Under the pieces are notes generated by a model. It was given only the letters and a program-made list of their open reading frames with translations. It was not told the DNA's origin and searched no databases. Below, piece after piece: positions 34,749-43,900 of a DNA stretch of 64,000 bases; position 1 is the stretch's first letter, and each line of letters opens with the position of its first letter. The translations under genes and the position numbers were made by a program. The DNA lies in contig USBB01000010.1 in assembly GCA_900552795.1 (NCBI GenBank), positions 8,230 to 72,229 on the forward strand, in the 5' to 3' direction. The stretch comes from an uncultured Eubacterium sp. Its GTDB lineage: Bacteria; Bacillota; Clostridia; Lachnospirales; Lachnospiraceae.

Positions 34749-36911
34749 ATGAAAATTATTAAGAGGAGCGGCTCTGAAGTAACCTTTGATATTAAAAAGA
34801 TTATGGCGGCTGTAGCAAAAGCAAACAATGAAGTGGTGCATAATGAACAGCTTTCTGATGAACAGATTGCAATAATAGCACAGAATGTAGAACAAATCTG
34901 TGTTGAGATGAACAGGTCTTTAAGTGTTGAGGAAATTCAGGATTTAGTTGAAAATCAGATCATGAATCTGAGAGCATTTTCTGTTGCAAGAAAGTATATT
35001 ACATACAGATATAAAAGGGCTTTGGTGCGTAAATCAAACTCAACTGATGAACAGATTTTAAGTCTGCTTGAGTGTAATAATGAGGAAGTTAAGCAGGAAA
35101 ATTCAAATAAGAATCCTACAGTTAACAGTGTTCAGCGTGATTATATGGCAGGAGAGGTGAGCAAGGATATCACAAAGAGACTTCTTTTGCCGCAGGATAT
35201 AGTGGAAGCGCATGAGCAGGGACTTATACATTTTCACGATGCTGACTATTTTGCACAGCATATGCACAACTGCTGTCTTGTAAATCTTGATGATATGCTG
35301 CAGAACGGTACAGTAATCAGCGAGACTATGCTTGAAAAACCGCACAGCTTTTCAACAGCATGTAATATAGCAACACAGGCGATTGCACAGATAGCAAGCT
35401 CACAGTATGGCGGGCAGAGTATCAGTCTTACGCATCTTGCTCCGTTTGTGCAGATAAGCCGCGAAAAATTTATACGTAAGGTTCGCGAAGAATTTGACAA
35501 AACAGGAATTGAATATACAGAGGAAAAGGTACGTGAGGTTGCTGAATTAAGAGTTCGTGAGGAAATCAAAAACGGAGTTCAGATGATACAGTATCAGGTT
35601 ATAACGCTTATGACAACGAACGGTCAGGCTCCGTTTGTGACAGTGTTTATGTATATAGACGAAGCTCCTGAAGGACAGTTGAGGGACGATTTGGCGCTTG
35701 TTATTGAGGAAGTTTTGCGTCAGAGAATACAGGGGGTAAAAAATGAGCAAGGCGTTTGGATAACACCTGCATTCCCTAAGCTTATTTATGTTCTTGAGGA
35801 AGATAATATACGCGAGGGTTCAAAATACTGGGAACTTACAAAGCTTGCCGCACAGTGTACTGCAAAACGCATGGTTCCTGATTATATTTCCGAAAAAATC
35901 ATGAAAAAATTAAAAGAAGGAAACTGCTATCCGTGTATGGGATGCCGCTCTTTCCTTACAACATATAAAGATGAAAATAATAAGTACAAGTTTTATGGAA
36001 GATTTAATCAGGGCGTAGTTACATTGAATCTTGTTGATGTCGCATGTTCTTCGGGAAAAGATGAATATAAATTCTGGGAAATTCTTGATGAAAGACTTGA
36101 ACTTTGTAAGAGAGCTCTTATGTGCAGACATTACAGATTAAAGGGAACACCGTCTGATGTTGCACCGATTTTGTGGCAGAACGGAGCACTTGCCAGACTT
36201 AAAAAAGGCGAGACGATAGATAAACTTCTTTATGGCGGATATTCAACAATTTCATTAGGATATGCCGGATTGTGCGAATGCACAAGATATATGAAAGGTG
36301 TATCGCATACTGAACCTGAGGGTACAGAATTTGCGCTTAAGCTTATGAGATATTTAAATGACACATGCAAAAGATGGGCTGCCGAGACTAATATTGATTT
36401 TTCTTTATATGGTACACCATTGGAATCTACAACATATAAGTTTTCAAAATGTCTGCAGAAACGTTTTGGAAAGATAGAGGGTGTTACAGATAAGAATTAT
36501 ATTACAAACAGTTATCATGTTCATGTGACAGAAAATATAAATGCATTTGATAAGCTTAAGTTTGAAGCCCAGTTCCAGGAGCTTTCTCCGGGTGGAGCCA
36601 TAAGCTATGTTGAGGTTCCGGATATGGCAGATAATATTCCTGCTGTGCTTTCGGTTATGCAGTACATTTATGAAAACATAATGTATGCAGAGCTTAACAC
36701 AAAGAGTGATTATTGTCAGGAATGCGGATATACAGGGCAGATACAGATTGTGACAGATGAGGACGGCAAGCTTATCTGGGAGTGTCCAAACTGTGGCAAC
36801 AGAAATCAGGATAAGATGAATGTTGCGAGAAGAACATGCGGATATATAGGCACACAGTTCTGGAATCAGGGACGTACACAGGAAATCAAGGAAAGAGTGC
36901 TTCATTTATAA
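34749..36911 (+). CDS. nrdD: Anaerobic ribonucleoside-triphosphate reductase
   Basis: 720 residues. It reduces NTPs to dNTPs without oxygen by a glycyl radical. An ATP-cone occupies residues 1-90 (KRSGSEVTFDIKKI), giving dATP allosteric control. The catalytic body contains FHDADYFAQHMHNC and the C-terminal zinc ribbon CQECGY..CPNCGN. The radical site is RTCGYIG (G698). The activase nrdG is not adjacent. NrdR boxes control the promoter. The start follows ACGGAGG. Confidence 0.97.
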   Translation: MKIIKRSGSEVTFDIKKIMAAVAKANNEVVHNEQLSDEQIAIIAQNVEQICVEMNRSLSVEEIQDLVENQIMNLRAFSVARKYITYRYKRALVRKSNSTDEQILSLLECNNEEVKQENSNKNPTVNSVQRDYMAGEVSKDITKRLLLPQDIVEAHEQGLIHFHDADYFAQHMHNCCLVNLDDMLQNGTVISETMLEKPHSFSTACNIATQAIAQIASSQYGGQSISLTHLAPFVQISREKFIRKVREEFDKTGIEYTEEKVREVAELRVREEIKNGVQMIQYQVITLMTTNGQAPFVTVFMYIDEAPEGQLRDDLALVIEEVLRQRIQGVKNEQGVWITPAFPKLIYVLEEDNIREGSKYWELTKLAAQCTAKRMVPDYISEKIMKKLKEGNCYPCMGCRSFLTTYKDENNKYKFYGRFNQGVVTLNLVDVACSSGKDEYKFWEILDERLELCKRALMCRHYRLKGTPSDVAPILWQNGALARLKKGETIDKLLYGGYSTISLGYAGLCECTRYMKGVSHTEPEGTEFALKLMRYLNDTCKRWAAETNIDFSLYGTPLESTTYKFSKCLQKRFGKIEGVTDKNYITNSYHVHVTENINAFDKLKFEAQFQELSPGGAISYVEVPDMADNIPAVLSVMQYIYENIMYAELNTKSDYCQECGYTGQIQIVTDEDGKLIWECPNCGNRNQDKMNVARRTCGYIGTQFWNQGRTQEIKERVLHL

Positions 36912-36991
36912 ATAATTGATTTGCTGTTGATAATTTTATATGATCTAAATATATTATAAAATGCTGTTTTAATGGCGGAATGGAGAATAGA

Positions 36992-38299
36992 GTGACTTAT
37001 ACAACACAAATGGATGCGGCAAGAAAAGGCATTATCACAAATGAGATGGAAATTGTTGCTGCAAAGGAAAATATGAATGTCGATAATCTTATGGAACTTA
37101 TTGCTAAGGGACAGGTTATTATACCTGCAAATAAACTTCATCAGAGTCTTGACCCTAATGGTATCGGCGATAAATTAAGAACAAAGATAAATGTAAATCT
37201 TGGTACTTCAAGAGATTGCATTGATATGGATATGGAGCTTGAAAAGGTTAATAATGCAGTTAAAATGGGCGCTGAGGCAATTATGGATTTAAGTTCGTTC
37301 GGAGATACAAGAAAATTCAGAAGAGAACTTACTGCAAAGTGTCCGGCTGTAATAGGTACGGTGCCGATATATGATGCTGTTGTTTATTATCATAAACCAT
37401 TAAAGGATATAACGACAGATGAGTGGATTGATATCGTAAGAATGCACGCACAGGACGGCGTTGATTTTATGACAATCCATTGTGGTATAAATAAGTCTAC
37501 TGCTCACAGGTTTAAAGAGGCAAAGAGACTTACAAATATTGTTTCAAGAGGCGGCTCAATCATATTTGCCTGGATGGAAATGACAGGTAAAGAAAATCCG
37601 TTTTATGAAAGGTATGATGAAATACTTGATATTTGCAGAGAATATGATGTCACAATGAGTCTTGGAGATGCATGCAGACCAGGCTGTATAGATGATGCTA
37701 CGGATATTTCGCAGATTGAAGAGCTTGTGACATTGGGAGAGCTTACAAGACGTGCGTGGGAAAAGGACGTTCAGGTTATGATAGAAGGACCGGGACACAT
37801 GCCTTTAAATCAGATACAGGCAAATATGGAGATACAAAAGACCATATGTAAGGGAGCACCATTTTATGTGCTCGGACCTATTGTTACAGATATAGCGCCT
37901 GGGTATGACCATATAACAGCGGCAATAGGCGGAGCCATAGCTGCAACTTATGGAGCATCTTTCCTTTGTTATGTAACTCCTGCTGAGCATTTGAGACTTC
38001 CTGATCTTAATGATGTAAAGGAAGGTATTATAGCATCAAAAATTGCGGCTCATGCGGCTGATATAGCAAAAGGAATTCCCGGGGCGTCAGATTGGGATAC
38101 AAAAATGAGTACTGCGAGAAAGAAGCTTGATTGGGAAGAAATGTTCAAGCTTGCAATCGACCCTGAGAAAGCAAGAAGATACAGAGAATCAGCAAAGCCT
38201 GAAAAAGAGGATACATGTTCAATGTGCGGAAATTTCTGCGCGGTTAAGAATATGAACAGAATCCTTGACGGAGAAATTGTAAATATATTTGATGAATAA
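36992..38299 (+). CDS. thiC: Phosphomethylpyrimidine synthase
   Basis: 435 residues from GTG 36992, 5 bases after GGAATGGAG; the ATG at 36980 lies inside that site. It converts aminoimidazole ribotide to HMP-P by radical SAM chemistry. The N-terminus TYTTQMDAARKG, body EGPGHMPL and the C-terminal iron-sulfur motif CSMCGNFC are all present. Full length for the short clostridial form. Only 81 bases separate it from nrdD, and no TPP riboswitch is visible. Confidence 0.95.
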   Translation: MTYTTQMDAARKGIITNEMEIVAAKENMNVDNLMELIAKGQVIIPANKLHQSLDPNGIGDKLRTKINVNLGTSRDCIDMDMELEKVNNAVKMGAEAIMDLSSFGDTRKFRRELTAKCPAVIGTVPIYDAVVYYHKPLKDITTDEWIDIVRMHAQDGVDFMTIHCGINKSTAHRFKEAKRLTNIVSRGGSIIFAWMEMTGKENPFYERYDEILDICREYDVTMSLGDACRPGCIDDATDISQIEELVTLGELTRRAWEKDVQVMIEGPGHMPLNQIQANMEIQKTICKGAPFYVLGPIVTDIAPGYDHITAAIGGAIAATYGASFLCYVTPAEHLRLPDLNDVKEGIIASKIAAHAADIAKGIPGASDWDTKMSTARKKLDWEEMFKLAIDPEKARRYRESAKPEKEDTCSMCGNFCAVKNMNRILDGEIVNIFDE

Positions 38300-38301
38300 A
38301 G

Positions 38302-38348
38302 AAAAAACCGGCTTCCGAAAGTAAAAACTAACGTGAAGCCGGTTTTTT
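38302..38348. terminator. Bidirectional terminator between thiC and the PAP2 gene
   Basis: AAAAAACCGGCTTC at the left pairs with GAAGCCGGTTTTTT at the right. U-tracts exist for both strands. Confidence 0.85.
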
Positions 38349-38371
38349 GTGTGATATGATTATAATCCCAT

Positions 38372-39025
38372 TTATGCGTCTGCTTTTGAACTGCTGTGCT
38401 TCTTATATTTAACTACATAAAGAAGAATATACATAATTGCCATAAGTATAAATGCTCCTATAACGTCCACGATAGAGTGCTGTTTTAAGAACATAGTAGA
38501 AAGACAGATTAATGTGGCCAGAATAAAAGATGACCAAAGCAGAACGTGGTGATTTTTAAGTGCTTTGCATTTGTACAGTGCAATATGGACTGCGAGTGAA
38601 TTATAAACGTGTATACTTGGAAAAACATTTGTTGATGTGTCGGTTGCATAAAGACCGGCTACTATGTTTCCAAAGATGTTGTCAGGTATATGTTCAGGGC
38701 GTAGTGTTATTGCGTTTGGATAAATCATGCATATTATCATACATATGCTCATGCCCCCTGCAAGAGAAATTGCAAATTTCAAAAATTCCGCGTTATCTGC
38801 TATAAAATACATTAAAATACAGGCACCGGCTACATAGAAAAACCACAATATATATGGTATAATAAAGTACTCACAGAAAGGAATGGCATAATCAATCTGT
38901 GTATTTAGAATGTGGATGCCGGGAGTATCCAGCGTTATAAAATGTTCAAGAGTAAAAAACCATGGGAGATATATAAAAATATACAGAGCCCATAAAAGCC
39001 TCCAGCCTTTTTTCTTAAAATACAT
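38372..39025 (-). CDS. PAP2-superfamily membrane phosphatase
   Basis: 217 residues with six hydrophobic helices. The phosphatase motifs are NVFPSIHVYNS (motif 2; SIH replaces the usual SGH, as in inositol-phosphoceramide-synthase-like members) and KQHSIVDV (motif 3). It probably acts on a lipid phosphate. The minus-strand start follows GCAGAAATGGAG, the hairpin-associated site also seen elsewhere. Monocistronic. Confidence 0.85.
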   Translation of the reverse strand: MYFKKKGWRLLWALYIFIYLPWFFTLEHFITLDTPGIHILNTQIDYAIPFCEYFIIPYILWFFYVAGACILMYFIADNAEFLKFAISLAGGMSICMIICMIYPNAITLRPEHIPDNIFGNIVAGLYATDTSTNVFPSIHVYNSLAVHIALYKCKALKNHHVLLWSSFILATLICLSTMFLKQHSIVDVIGAFILMAIMYILLYVVKYKKHSSSKADA

Positions 39026-39234
39026 AAAAACTCCATTTCTGCAAAAAGATTTTGCGTGTTAAATGTTTTTGAGATGTTAGCTGCGCAAGGCAGATAACTC
39101 TGCTTTGAATCGCACAAAGTGCGATTATTATACCATTTACCTCTAATAATTGCAATAATAAAGGAATTGCGAAAAATAAATATTTGTAGTATAATATTTT
39201 ACTGGTTTATTATACTGCGGAATGGGGATTTTTT

Positions 39235-39909
39235 ATGTTACAGTTAAGTCATGTAAAGAAGTTATATAACAAAACTGAAGTTTTTTCTGATGTCGATTTT
39301 ACATTTGAGACAGGAAGGCTGTATCCTGTGCTTGGGGGATTAGGTTCCGGAAGAACAACGCTTTTGGAATGTATTTGTGAAGATATGCCTATAGACGGCG
39401 GACAGATACGAATGGATGTAAATGAGGATATTGGATATGCCGCAAAACAGAGTGTGCTTCCTTTGTATGTAACAGGATATGAATTTATAAAATTTTTATG
39501 TGAATTGAAGAAAAAGTCAAAAGAGCCTGATTATTACCTTGAAAGAGTAGCGATGAGTGAAGAGTCTATGAATAAGCTTATCTGCGATTACAATTTTGAA
39601 GAAAAAAAGCGTCTGCAGCTTGCAGCATTTTTAGTTCAAAAGCCTTACGTTATGCTTTTTGATGAACCTGTTGATTACTGCAGTCAGGAATTTATTGACA
39701 CTTTTATAGATGTGCTTGAAGAAGAAAAGGATAGGCATATTATTATTGTGACCACGGCGCTTTTGGATATTGCGACGCATGTTGCAGACGATATTTTGGT
39801 TCTCAGCAACGGTGAGATTAATGAGGTTACAAAAGAGATGCTTGAAATAACTGAAATTAAGCATGCTATTTTAGATATTTTGGGAGAAGAAGAAAATGAT
39901 ATTCTTTAA
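39235..39909 (+). CDS. Degenerate ABC transporter ATPase
   Basis: 224 residues with ABC ATPase fold. The Walker A reads GGLGSGRTTLLE, with arginine in place of the catalytic lysine. The signature LSGGQ is replaced by NFEEKKRLQLA, while Walker B VMLFDEPVDY and the region IIVTT remain. ATP hydrolysis may be weak or absent. It overlaps the membrane protein gene by 14 bases, so the two probably form a complex. Confidence 0.8.
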   Translation: MLQLSHVKKLYNKTEVFSDVDFTFETGRLYPVLGGLGSGRTTLLECICEDMPIDGGQIRMDVNEDIGYAAKQSVLPLYVTGYEFIKFLCELKKKSKEPDYYLERVAMSEESMNKLICDYNFEEKKRLQLAAFLVQKPYVMLFDEPVDYCSQEFIDTFIDVLEEEKDRHIIIVTTALLDIATHVADDILVLSNGEINEVTKEMLEITEIKHAILDILGEEENDIL

Positions 39910-40714
39910 AAAAATGTTCGCAGAAAAGATACTGCGATTTCATGAGGGAACTAACAGATTTCTAAGAATGTTAATGAAAATTCCCGTTTTAGGCAATCTG
40001 ATAAGTACACAGATTTTTGATAAGAAGAATAATGGCGTGCGTACTGCTGTAGGTGTTGTTGCACAGTTAGGTGTTACTTTATATGAATTTTTAAGAAAAT
40101 ATATGTATGTGCTGGTGTTTATATATTTACCATTTTTGATAATTGCGGATATATGTCCTTTGATAGGACTTCACCAGGAGCTTACGATTATTTTTATGTT
40201 TTTCTTTTTGTCGACATTATGCGGCAGTCTTGCGAATACGACGGTTCTTGCCATGGGCGACAGGGAATATTTGGTTGTAAGGGTTATGCTGGTGACGCCT
40301 TATCTTAGCTTTTTAGGCAATATCATATACAAAATGATATCAGATTTTATATATTTTACTATTATATTAAGTTTATTTGGCGTATCATTTTTTAACAGTC
40401 TTGTACTTAGCTTTGTTACAATGTGCGCAAGGCCTATTGGTGAGATGCTTACGATATTGATATACGATAATTTTAAGTTGCTTTATAACAGCAGGAGCGC
40501 ATATAACGGTTCCATCATGGCATTGAGTATTTTGCTGGCATACGGCATACCCTTAATAAACAGAAGAATAAGCCATGAATGGATTACAGTTGTACATCCT
40601 GTATTTGCATTTGTTATGCTTCTTTTTGGAGCAGGTGCAATGTACTTTTTGTGGTGGTATAAGCATTATCGCAAGATAATGAGAGTAGCCATGCATATTA
40701 AGAGTGAGGTTTAA
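39896..40714 (+). CDS. Membrane protein, partner of the degenerate ABC ATPase
   Basis: 272 residues. After a cytoplasmic stretch of about 70 residues there are six hydrophobic segments. No permease motif is recognised, but the 14-base overlap with the ATPase gene suggests a transporter half. The ribosome site is GGGAGAAG inside the ATPase gene. Substrate and direction are unknown. Confidence 0.7.
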   Translation: MIFFKKMFAEKILRFHEGTNRFLRMLMKIPVLGNLISTQIFDKKNNGVRTAVGVVAQLGVTLYEFLRKYMYVLVFIYLPFLIIADICPLIGLHQELTIIFMFFFLSTLCGSLANTTVLAMGDREYLVVRVMLVTPYLSFLGNIIYKMISDFIYFTIILSLFGVSFFNSLVLSFVTMCARPIGEMLTILIYDNFKLLYNSRSAYNGSIMALSILLAYGIPLINRRISHEWITVVHPVFAFVMLLFGAGAMYFLWWYKHYRKIMRVAMHIKSEV

Positions 40715-40787
40715 TATAAACGATTTTTGCATCATTTGAAAAGAACAGCGGATAAGCTAAACAAATGCGTCAGAATGGAGATTAATT

Positions 40788-42206
40788 ATGAAGATAGGTA
40801 AAAAAACAGGAAGAATAATGGGCAGAATTGCTGTTTTGATATTTACGCTTCTCGTCGCATTTATTGTGATGTATTCGGGATTTATCAATAAAAAGGCAGG
40901 AATGATAGAACTCAAATCGAGATATACATTTACTGTCGATATTGATTATATGGGAAATGTTCTTAATGAAGGTGACGATGCTGAAAATCAGACAATCAAA
41001 AATCTTTCAGTCAGTAAAATCGGAGATATATGGATAAAGGAATTTACCGAGCAATTTTCACAAAAGTATCTTCCGCGCTCAAAAACTCTTAAAAAAGTTA
41101 AAATAGATGAGACAACTACGCTTGATGATAATGAGAAAATAGTTTTAATCAGTTTTTCGGCAAAAGTAGCAGATTCATCATCAGAATATTTTTATCCTTG
41201 GGGCGGCGTGCTTGATGATGGAAGACTGAAATGTGAATGGGTAGTGAAGTTTAGTATAGACGACCATTATGACGGAACAGCAACTATTCATGTAGCAGAT
41301 ATGTTTACACCGGAGGAATACGGGATTGCAAGATACAATGAAAGTCTTAAGGAAAATGTAACAGACAGCGTAAATGGTAAAACGAATGATGATACTGCAC
41401 TTGCAAGATATGAGATAATAAATTCTATACTGAGTGTGACATATGATGGCGGAGAAACTTATATAACGGTTCCTGTTGATATTCATAATCTTCTTATGCA
41501 GGAGGATAGCAGCACCATCTTAAAGTCTGATTCATATAAAGTAAGTACTACTATGACAGCATTTATGTATGGCGGAAAAATTTCCAATGGTAAAGAGATG
41601 CCGGTGACAATAATATATTCAAATGATATGGGCAAGAACTGGTTTACATGTGAAATTGCAGAAATATATACAGCAGACTATTATTATGTCGAGTTTTTTG
41701 ATGAAAAATCGGGTGTGGTTGTTGCAGGCTACGACAGGTTTGACAGTCAGCAGACTTCAAAAATATATGTGACATCTGATGGTGGTGAGACCTGGTCGGA
41801 TGCAGGTACAGGGCCTACAAATAACATTATAAAAGGTGTTAAGTATATAGATGAAGATAACGGATTTTTCTGCTATGACTATGTTGAGGGAATGGATAGT
41901 AATCTTTATATGACAAAAGACGGCGGCAAAACATTTTCAAAGATATTATTGGAGGAGCAGGAGCTTGACAGTACGGCTGCTAATGGAACAGAAAGTGACG
42001 GTCAGACAGGAACGGAAAAGCTTACGTGGAGCGATGTATATAAAGAAGCGCTTGTTCCATTTTATGAAGATAACGGAAAGCTGATTGTGTATCTTACACA
42101 GGGGAGTGACGGTACATATAACAGCGGAAAGACTGCAGCTAAATATGAGTCCGATGATAAAGGTGTAACCTGGAAATATGTTGGACAGTACGAGTTGAAT
42201 TTGTAG
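40788..42206 (+). CDS. Membrane-anchored Asp-box (BNR) repeat protein
   Basis: 472 residues. An N-terminal signal anchor (about residues 9-31) precedes an extracellular domain. At least four Asp-box-like repeats occur: TYDGGETYITV, YSNDMGKNWFTCE, TSDGGETWSDAG and TKDGGKTFSKI, the pattern of sialidase/Ycf48-type beta-propellers. Catalytic sialidase residues were not identified, so a binding role is more likely. It follows the ABC-like pair after 73 bases. Confidence 0.75.
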   Translation: MKIGKKTGRIMGRIAVLIFTLLVAFIVMYSGFINKKAGMIELKSRYTFTVDIDYMGNVLNEGDDAENQTIKNLSVSKIGDIWIKEFTEQFSQKYLPRSKTLKKVKIDETTTLDDNEKIVLISFSAKVADSSSEYFYPWGGVLDDGRLKCEWVVKFSIDDHYDGTATIHVADMFTPEEYGIARYNESLKENVTDSVNGKTNDDTALARYEIINSILSVTYDGGETYITVPVDIHNLLMQEDSSTILKSDSYKVSTTMTAFMYGGKISNGKEMPVTIIYSNDMGKNWFTCEIAEIYTADYYYVEFFDEKSGVVVAGYDRFDSQQTSKIYVTSDGGETWSDAGTGPTNNIIKGVKYIDEDNGFFCYDYVEGMDSNLYMTKDGGKTFSKILLEEQELDSTAANGTESDGQTGTEKLTWSDVYKEALVPFYEDNGKLIVYLTQGSDGTYNSGKTAAKYESDDKGVTWKYVGQYELNL

Positions 42207-42289
42207 AACTGCTTTATTAAAGTTGATAAAGAGAGGCTTTTGTGGTATCATAATAAAAGCAAAAAAATGTAACCGGGAAGGATTTTTCT

Positions 42290-43249
42290 ATGAACACAAG
42301 AAGAGCACAAGACATATTAAGACATATTACAAAGGATGAAGATTACGGTATTGCGGCATTTGAGAAATTATCTCTTACAGACAGTATTTATGTGGTAAAC
42401 AGGATGTTGCCTGAATGTATAAAAAAAGCTGTCTATGAAAATAACGATAATGACGCCGGATATTTTTCAAAGATTTTAGAATTATACAGACCATTGACTA
42501 TAAATAAGATTAATGCTGCTGAACACCTTTGGGTTGTATACAGTAACCTCACGGGATATCCATATTATGTTGATGGTGATTTAATGGTGGCATACGATTT
42601 TACTGCATGTCAGAATATAGAAAGACAGCTTTGTAATGCAGGTTATGATGCTACATTCGGAGTTGTAGATAATGCAGGTTTTAAGAGTGAGATTGCACAT
42701 ATGTACCGCAATGGATACAGAAATATAAAGTTTACAGACGGCAAAGGCGAGCCTTTTGAAGTAGCAAGAGAAGAATTTTATTCTTATGAAGAGTTTTTCG
42801 ATGATAAATATATCACAAATCCCGCACTTGAGGCCGGTATGATAGATTTCTTACAGGAGTACAGAAAAAAAGCGGCGATTGACGGAAGAGAAGAGATGCT
42901 TAAAAGGCGTGAAGATAAGATGTTTGAGGCAATGGTTAATTCAGAATTTATGATACCATGCGTAAAGGAGGAAAAGGAGGAGGAGATAGAGATATCTCAT
43001 CCGTTTATAGACCTTTCAGATCGTGCCACATCTAAGGACGGAGGTCAGGTAATTGCAGTTCCTGCATTTACTGATGGTTTTGAACTTGAGAAGTGTTATA
43101 AGGGACATTATGAGACAATGCTTTATCAGTTTAAGGAACTTGTAAGCCTTGTGGATGAGCTTGGGGCATCAGGTGTTATTATAAACTGCCTCGGCGTTAG
43201 TTATTATATGGATAGGGATATATTAAAGAAAGTTTCACTCAGAGCATAA
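42290..43249 (+). CDS. Hypothetical cytoplasmic protein
   Basis: 319 residues, acidic, no signal peptide or membrane segment. The central part (YDFTACQNIERQLCNAGYDA) and the C-terminal EELVS-like helix resemble no motif I can name. A stretch of glutamates (KEEKEEEIE) near residue 225 divides two domains. It has a good start after GGGAAGG. A strong terminator follows. Unknown function. Confidence 0.75.
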   Translation: MNTRRAQDILRHITKDEDYGIAAFEKLSLTDSIYVVNRMLPECIKKAVYENNDNDAGYFSKILELYRPLTINKINAAEHLWVVYSNLTGYPYYVDGDLMVAYDFTACQNIERQLCNAGYDATFGVVDNAGFKSEIAHMYRNGYRNIKFTDGKGEPFEVAREEFYSYEEFFDDKYITNPALEAGMIDFLQEYRKKAAIDGREEMLKRREDKMFEAMVNSEFMIPCVKEEKEEEIEISHPFIDLSDRATSKDGGQVIAVPAFTDGFELEKCYKGHYETMLYQFKELVSLVDELGASGVIINCLGVSYYMDRDILKKVSLRA

Positions 43250-43290
43250 GCAGGCTGTGTATTTTAATAATTATAATAAATGTAATTTAA

Positions 43291-43331
43291 GCAGACATCG
43301 GTTTTGTTTTCCGGTGTCTGCTTGATTTTTT
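43291..43331 (+). terminator. Intrinsic terminator before element E3
   Basis: GCAGACATCGG (43291-43301) pairs with CCGGTGTCTGC (43311-43321), then TTGATTTTTT. Element E3 starts 2 bases beyond. Confidence 0.85.
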
Positions 43332-43332
43332 A

Positions 43333-43542
43333 CTTTATAGGATTACAGTGTCAAAAGGTCTTGAGCCCACTTGTGCTTGCACAATAGTGGGGGAATGACC
43401 TTGGGACACGCCCAAAATGAGCATAAAAGTGGAGCGTAAGCTTCACGATATGCGAATGTTGGGTAGGATTGTGGGAGTGCGAAGCACGAAACAATCCGTG
43501 TAATCAAAATTAGGGTGTTTTGACACCCTAATCTTTATAGGA
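43333..43542 (+). mobile_element. Interspersed element, copy E3 (long form, flanked by direct repeat)
   Basis: The core runs from ATTACAGTGTCAAAA to TTTTGACACCCTAAT and is bounded on both sides by CTTTATAGGA (43333-43342 and 43533-43542), a likely target duplication. Inside are the long left stem (GTGTC, AAGGTC, CCCACT arms), AGCGTAAGCT, GTGCGAAGCAC and the right hairpin ATTAGGGTGT/ACACCCTAAT. The right flank supplies the stop codon of the minus-strand cupin gene. On the minus strand the right hairpin followed by TTTTGATT can serve as a weak terminator. Confidence 0.82.
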
Positions 43543-43855
43543 AATCCTGTCTGCATGGATTAAATACATCGACAAGTATACCATCCTCAAGAGCAGTTAC
43601 TCCATGAACTGCATTTGATGGCATATATACGCTGTCGCCCTGCTTAACAATCTTTGTTTCGCCATCAATTGTAAATTCAAAGCTGCCTTTTGCTATGTAA
43701 GTAATCTGTAAATGCTCGTGTTTGTGGAAGTTACCCTGTGCACCTTTCTTAAATGTGATTTCACACATCATTAATTCATCAGAATAGCACAGTATTTTAC
43801 GTGTCACTCCCGGTTCACAATCTGTTGCTGTCACTTCGCTGTTAAATTTAAACAT
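43535..43855 (-). CDS. Small cupin-domain protein
   Basis: 106 residues, single beta-barrel cupin. Motif 1 reads GNFHKHEHLQITYIAKG and motif 2 GDSVYMPSNAVHG, retaining the metal-binding histidines. The last two codons, CTA and TAA, fall in the flank of element E3. It follows the patatin gene on the same strand by 45 bases, behind CGGAGG. Substrate unknown; such cupins bind small sugars or metals. Confidence 0.85.
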   Translation of the reverse strand: MFKFNSEVTATDCEPGVTRKILCYSDELMMCEITFKKGAQGNFHKHEHLQITYIAKGSFEFTIDGETKIVKQGDSVYMPSNAVHGVTALEDGILVDVFNPCRQDFL

Positions 43856-43900
43856 GATTATACCTCCGTTTTTAAATTAGTTTGATTGGTAAAAAGCATT

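Noticed and set aside
36444..36905. 153-residue minus-strand ORF under nrdD
   Set aside because: Cysteine/histidine-rich antisense artefact of conserved nrdD codons.
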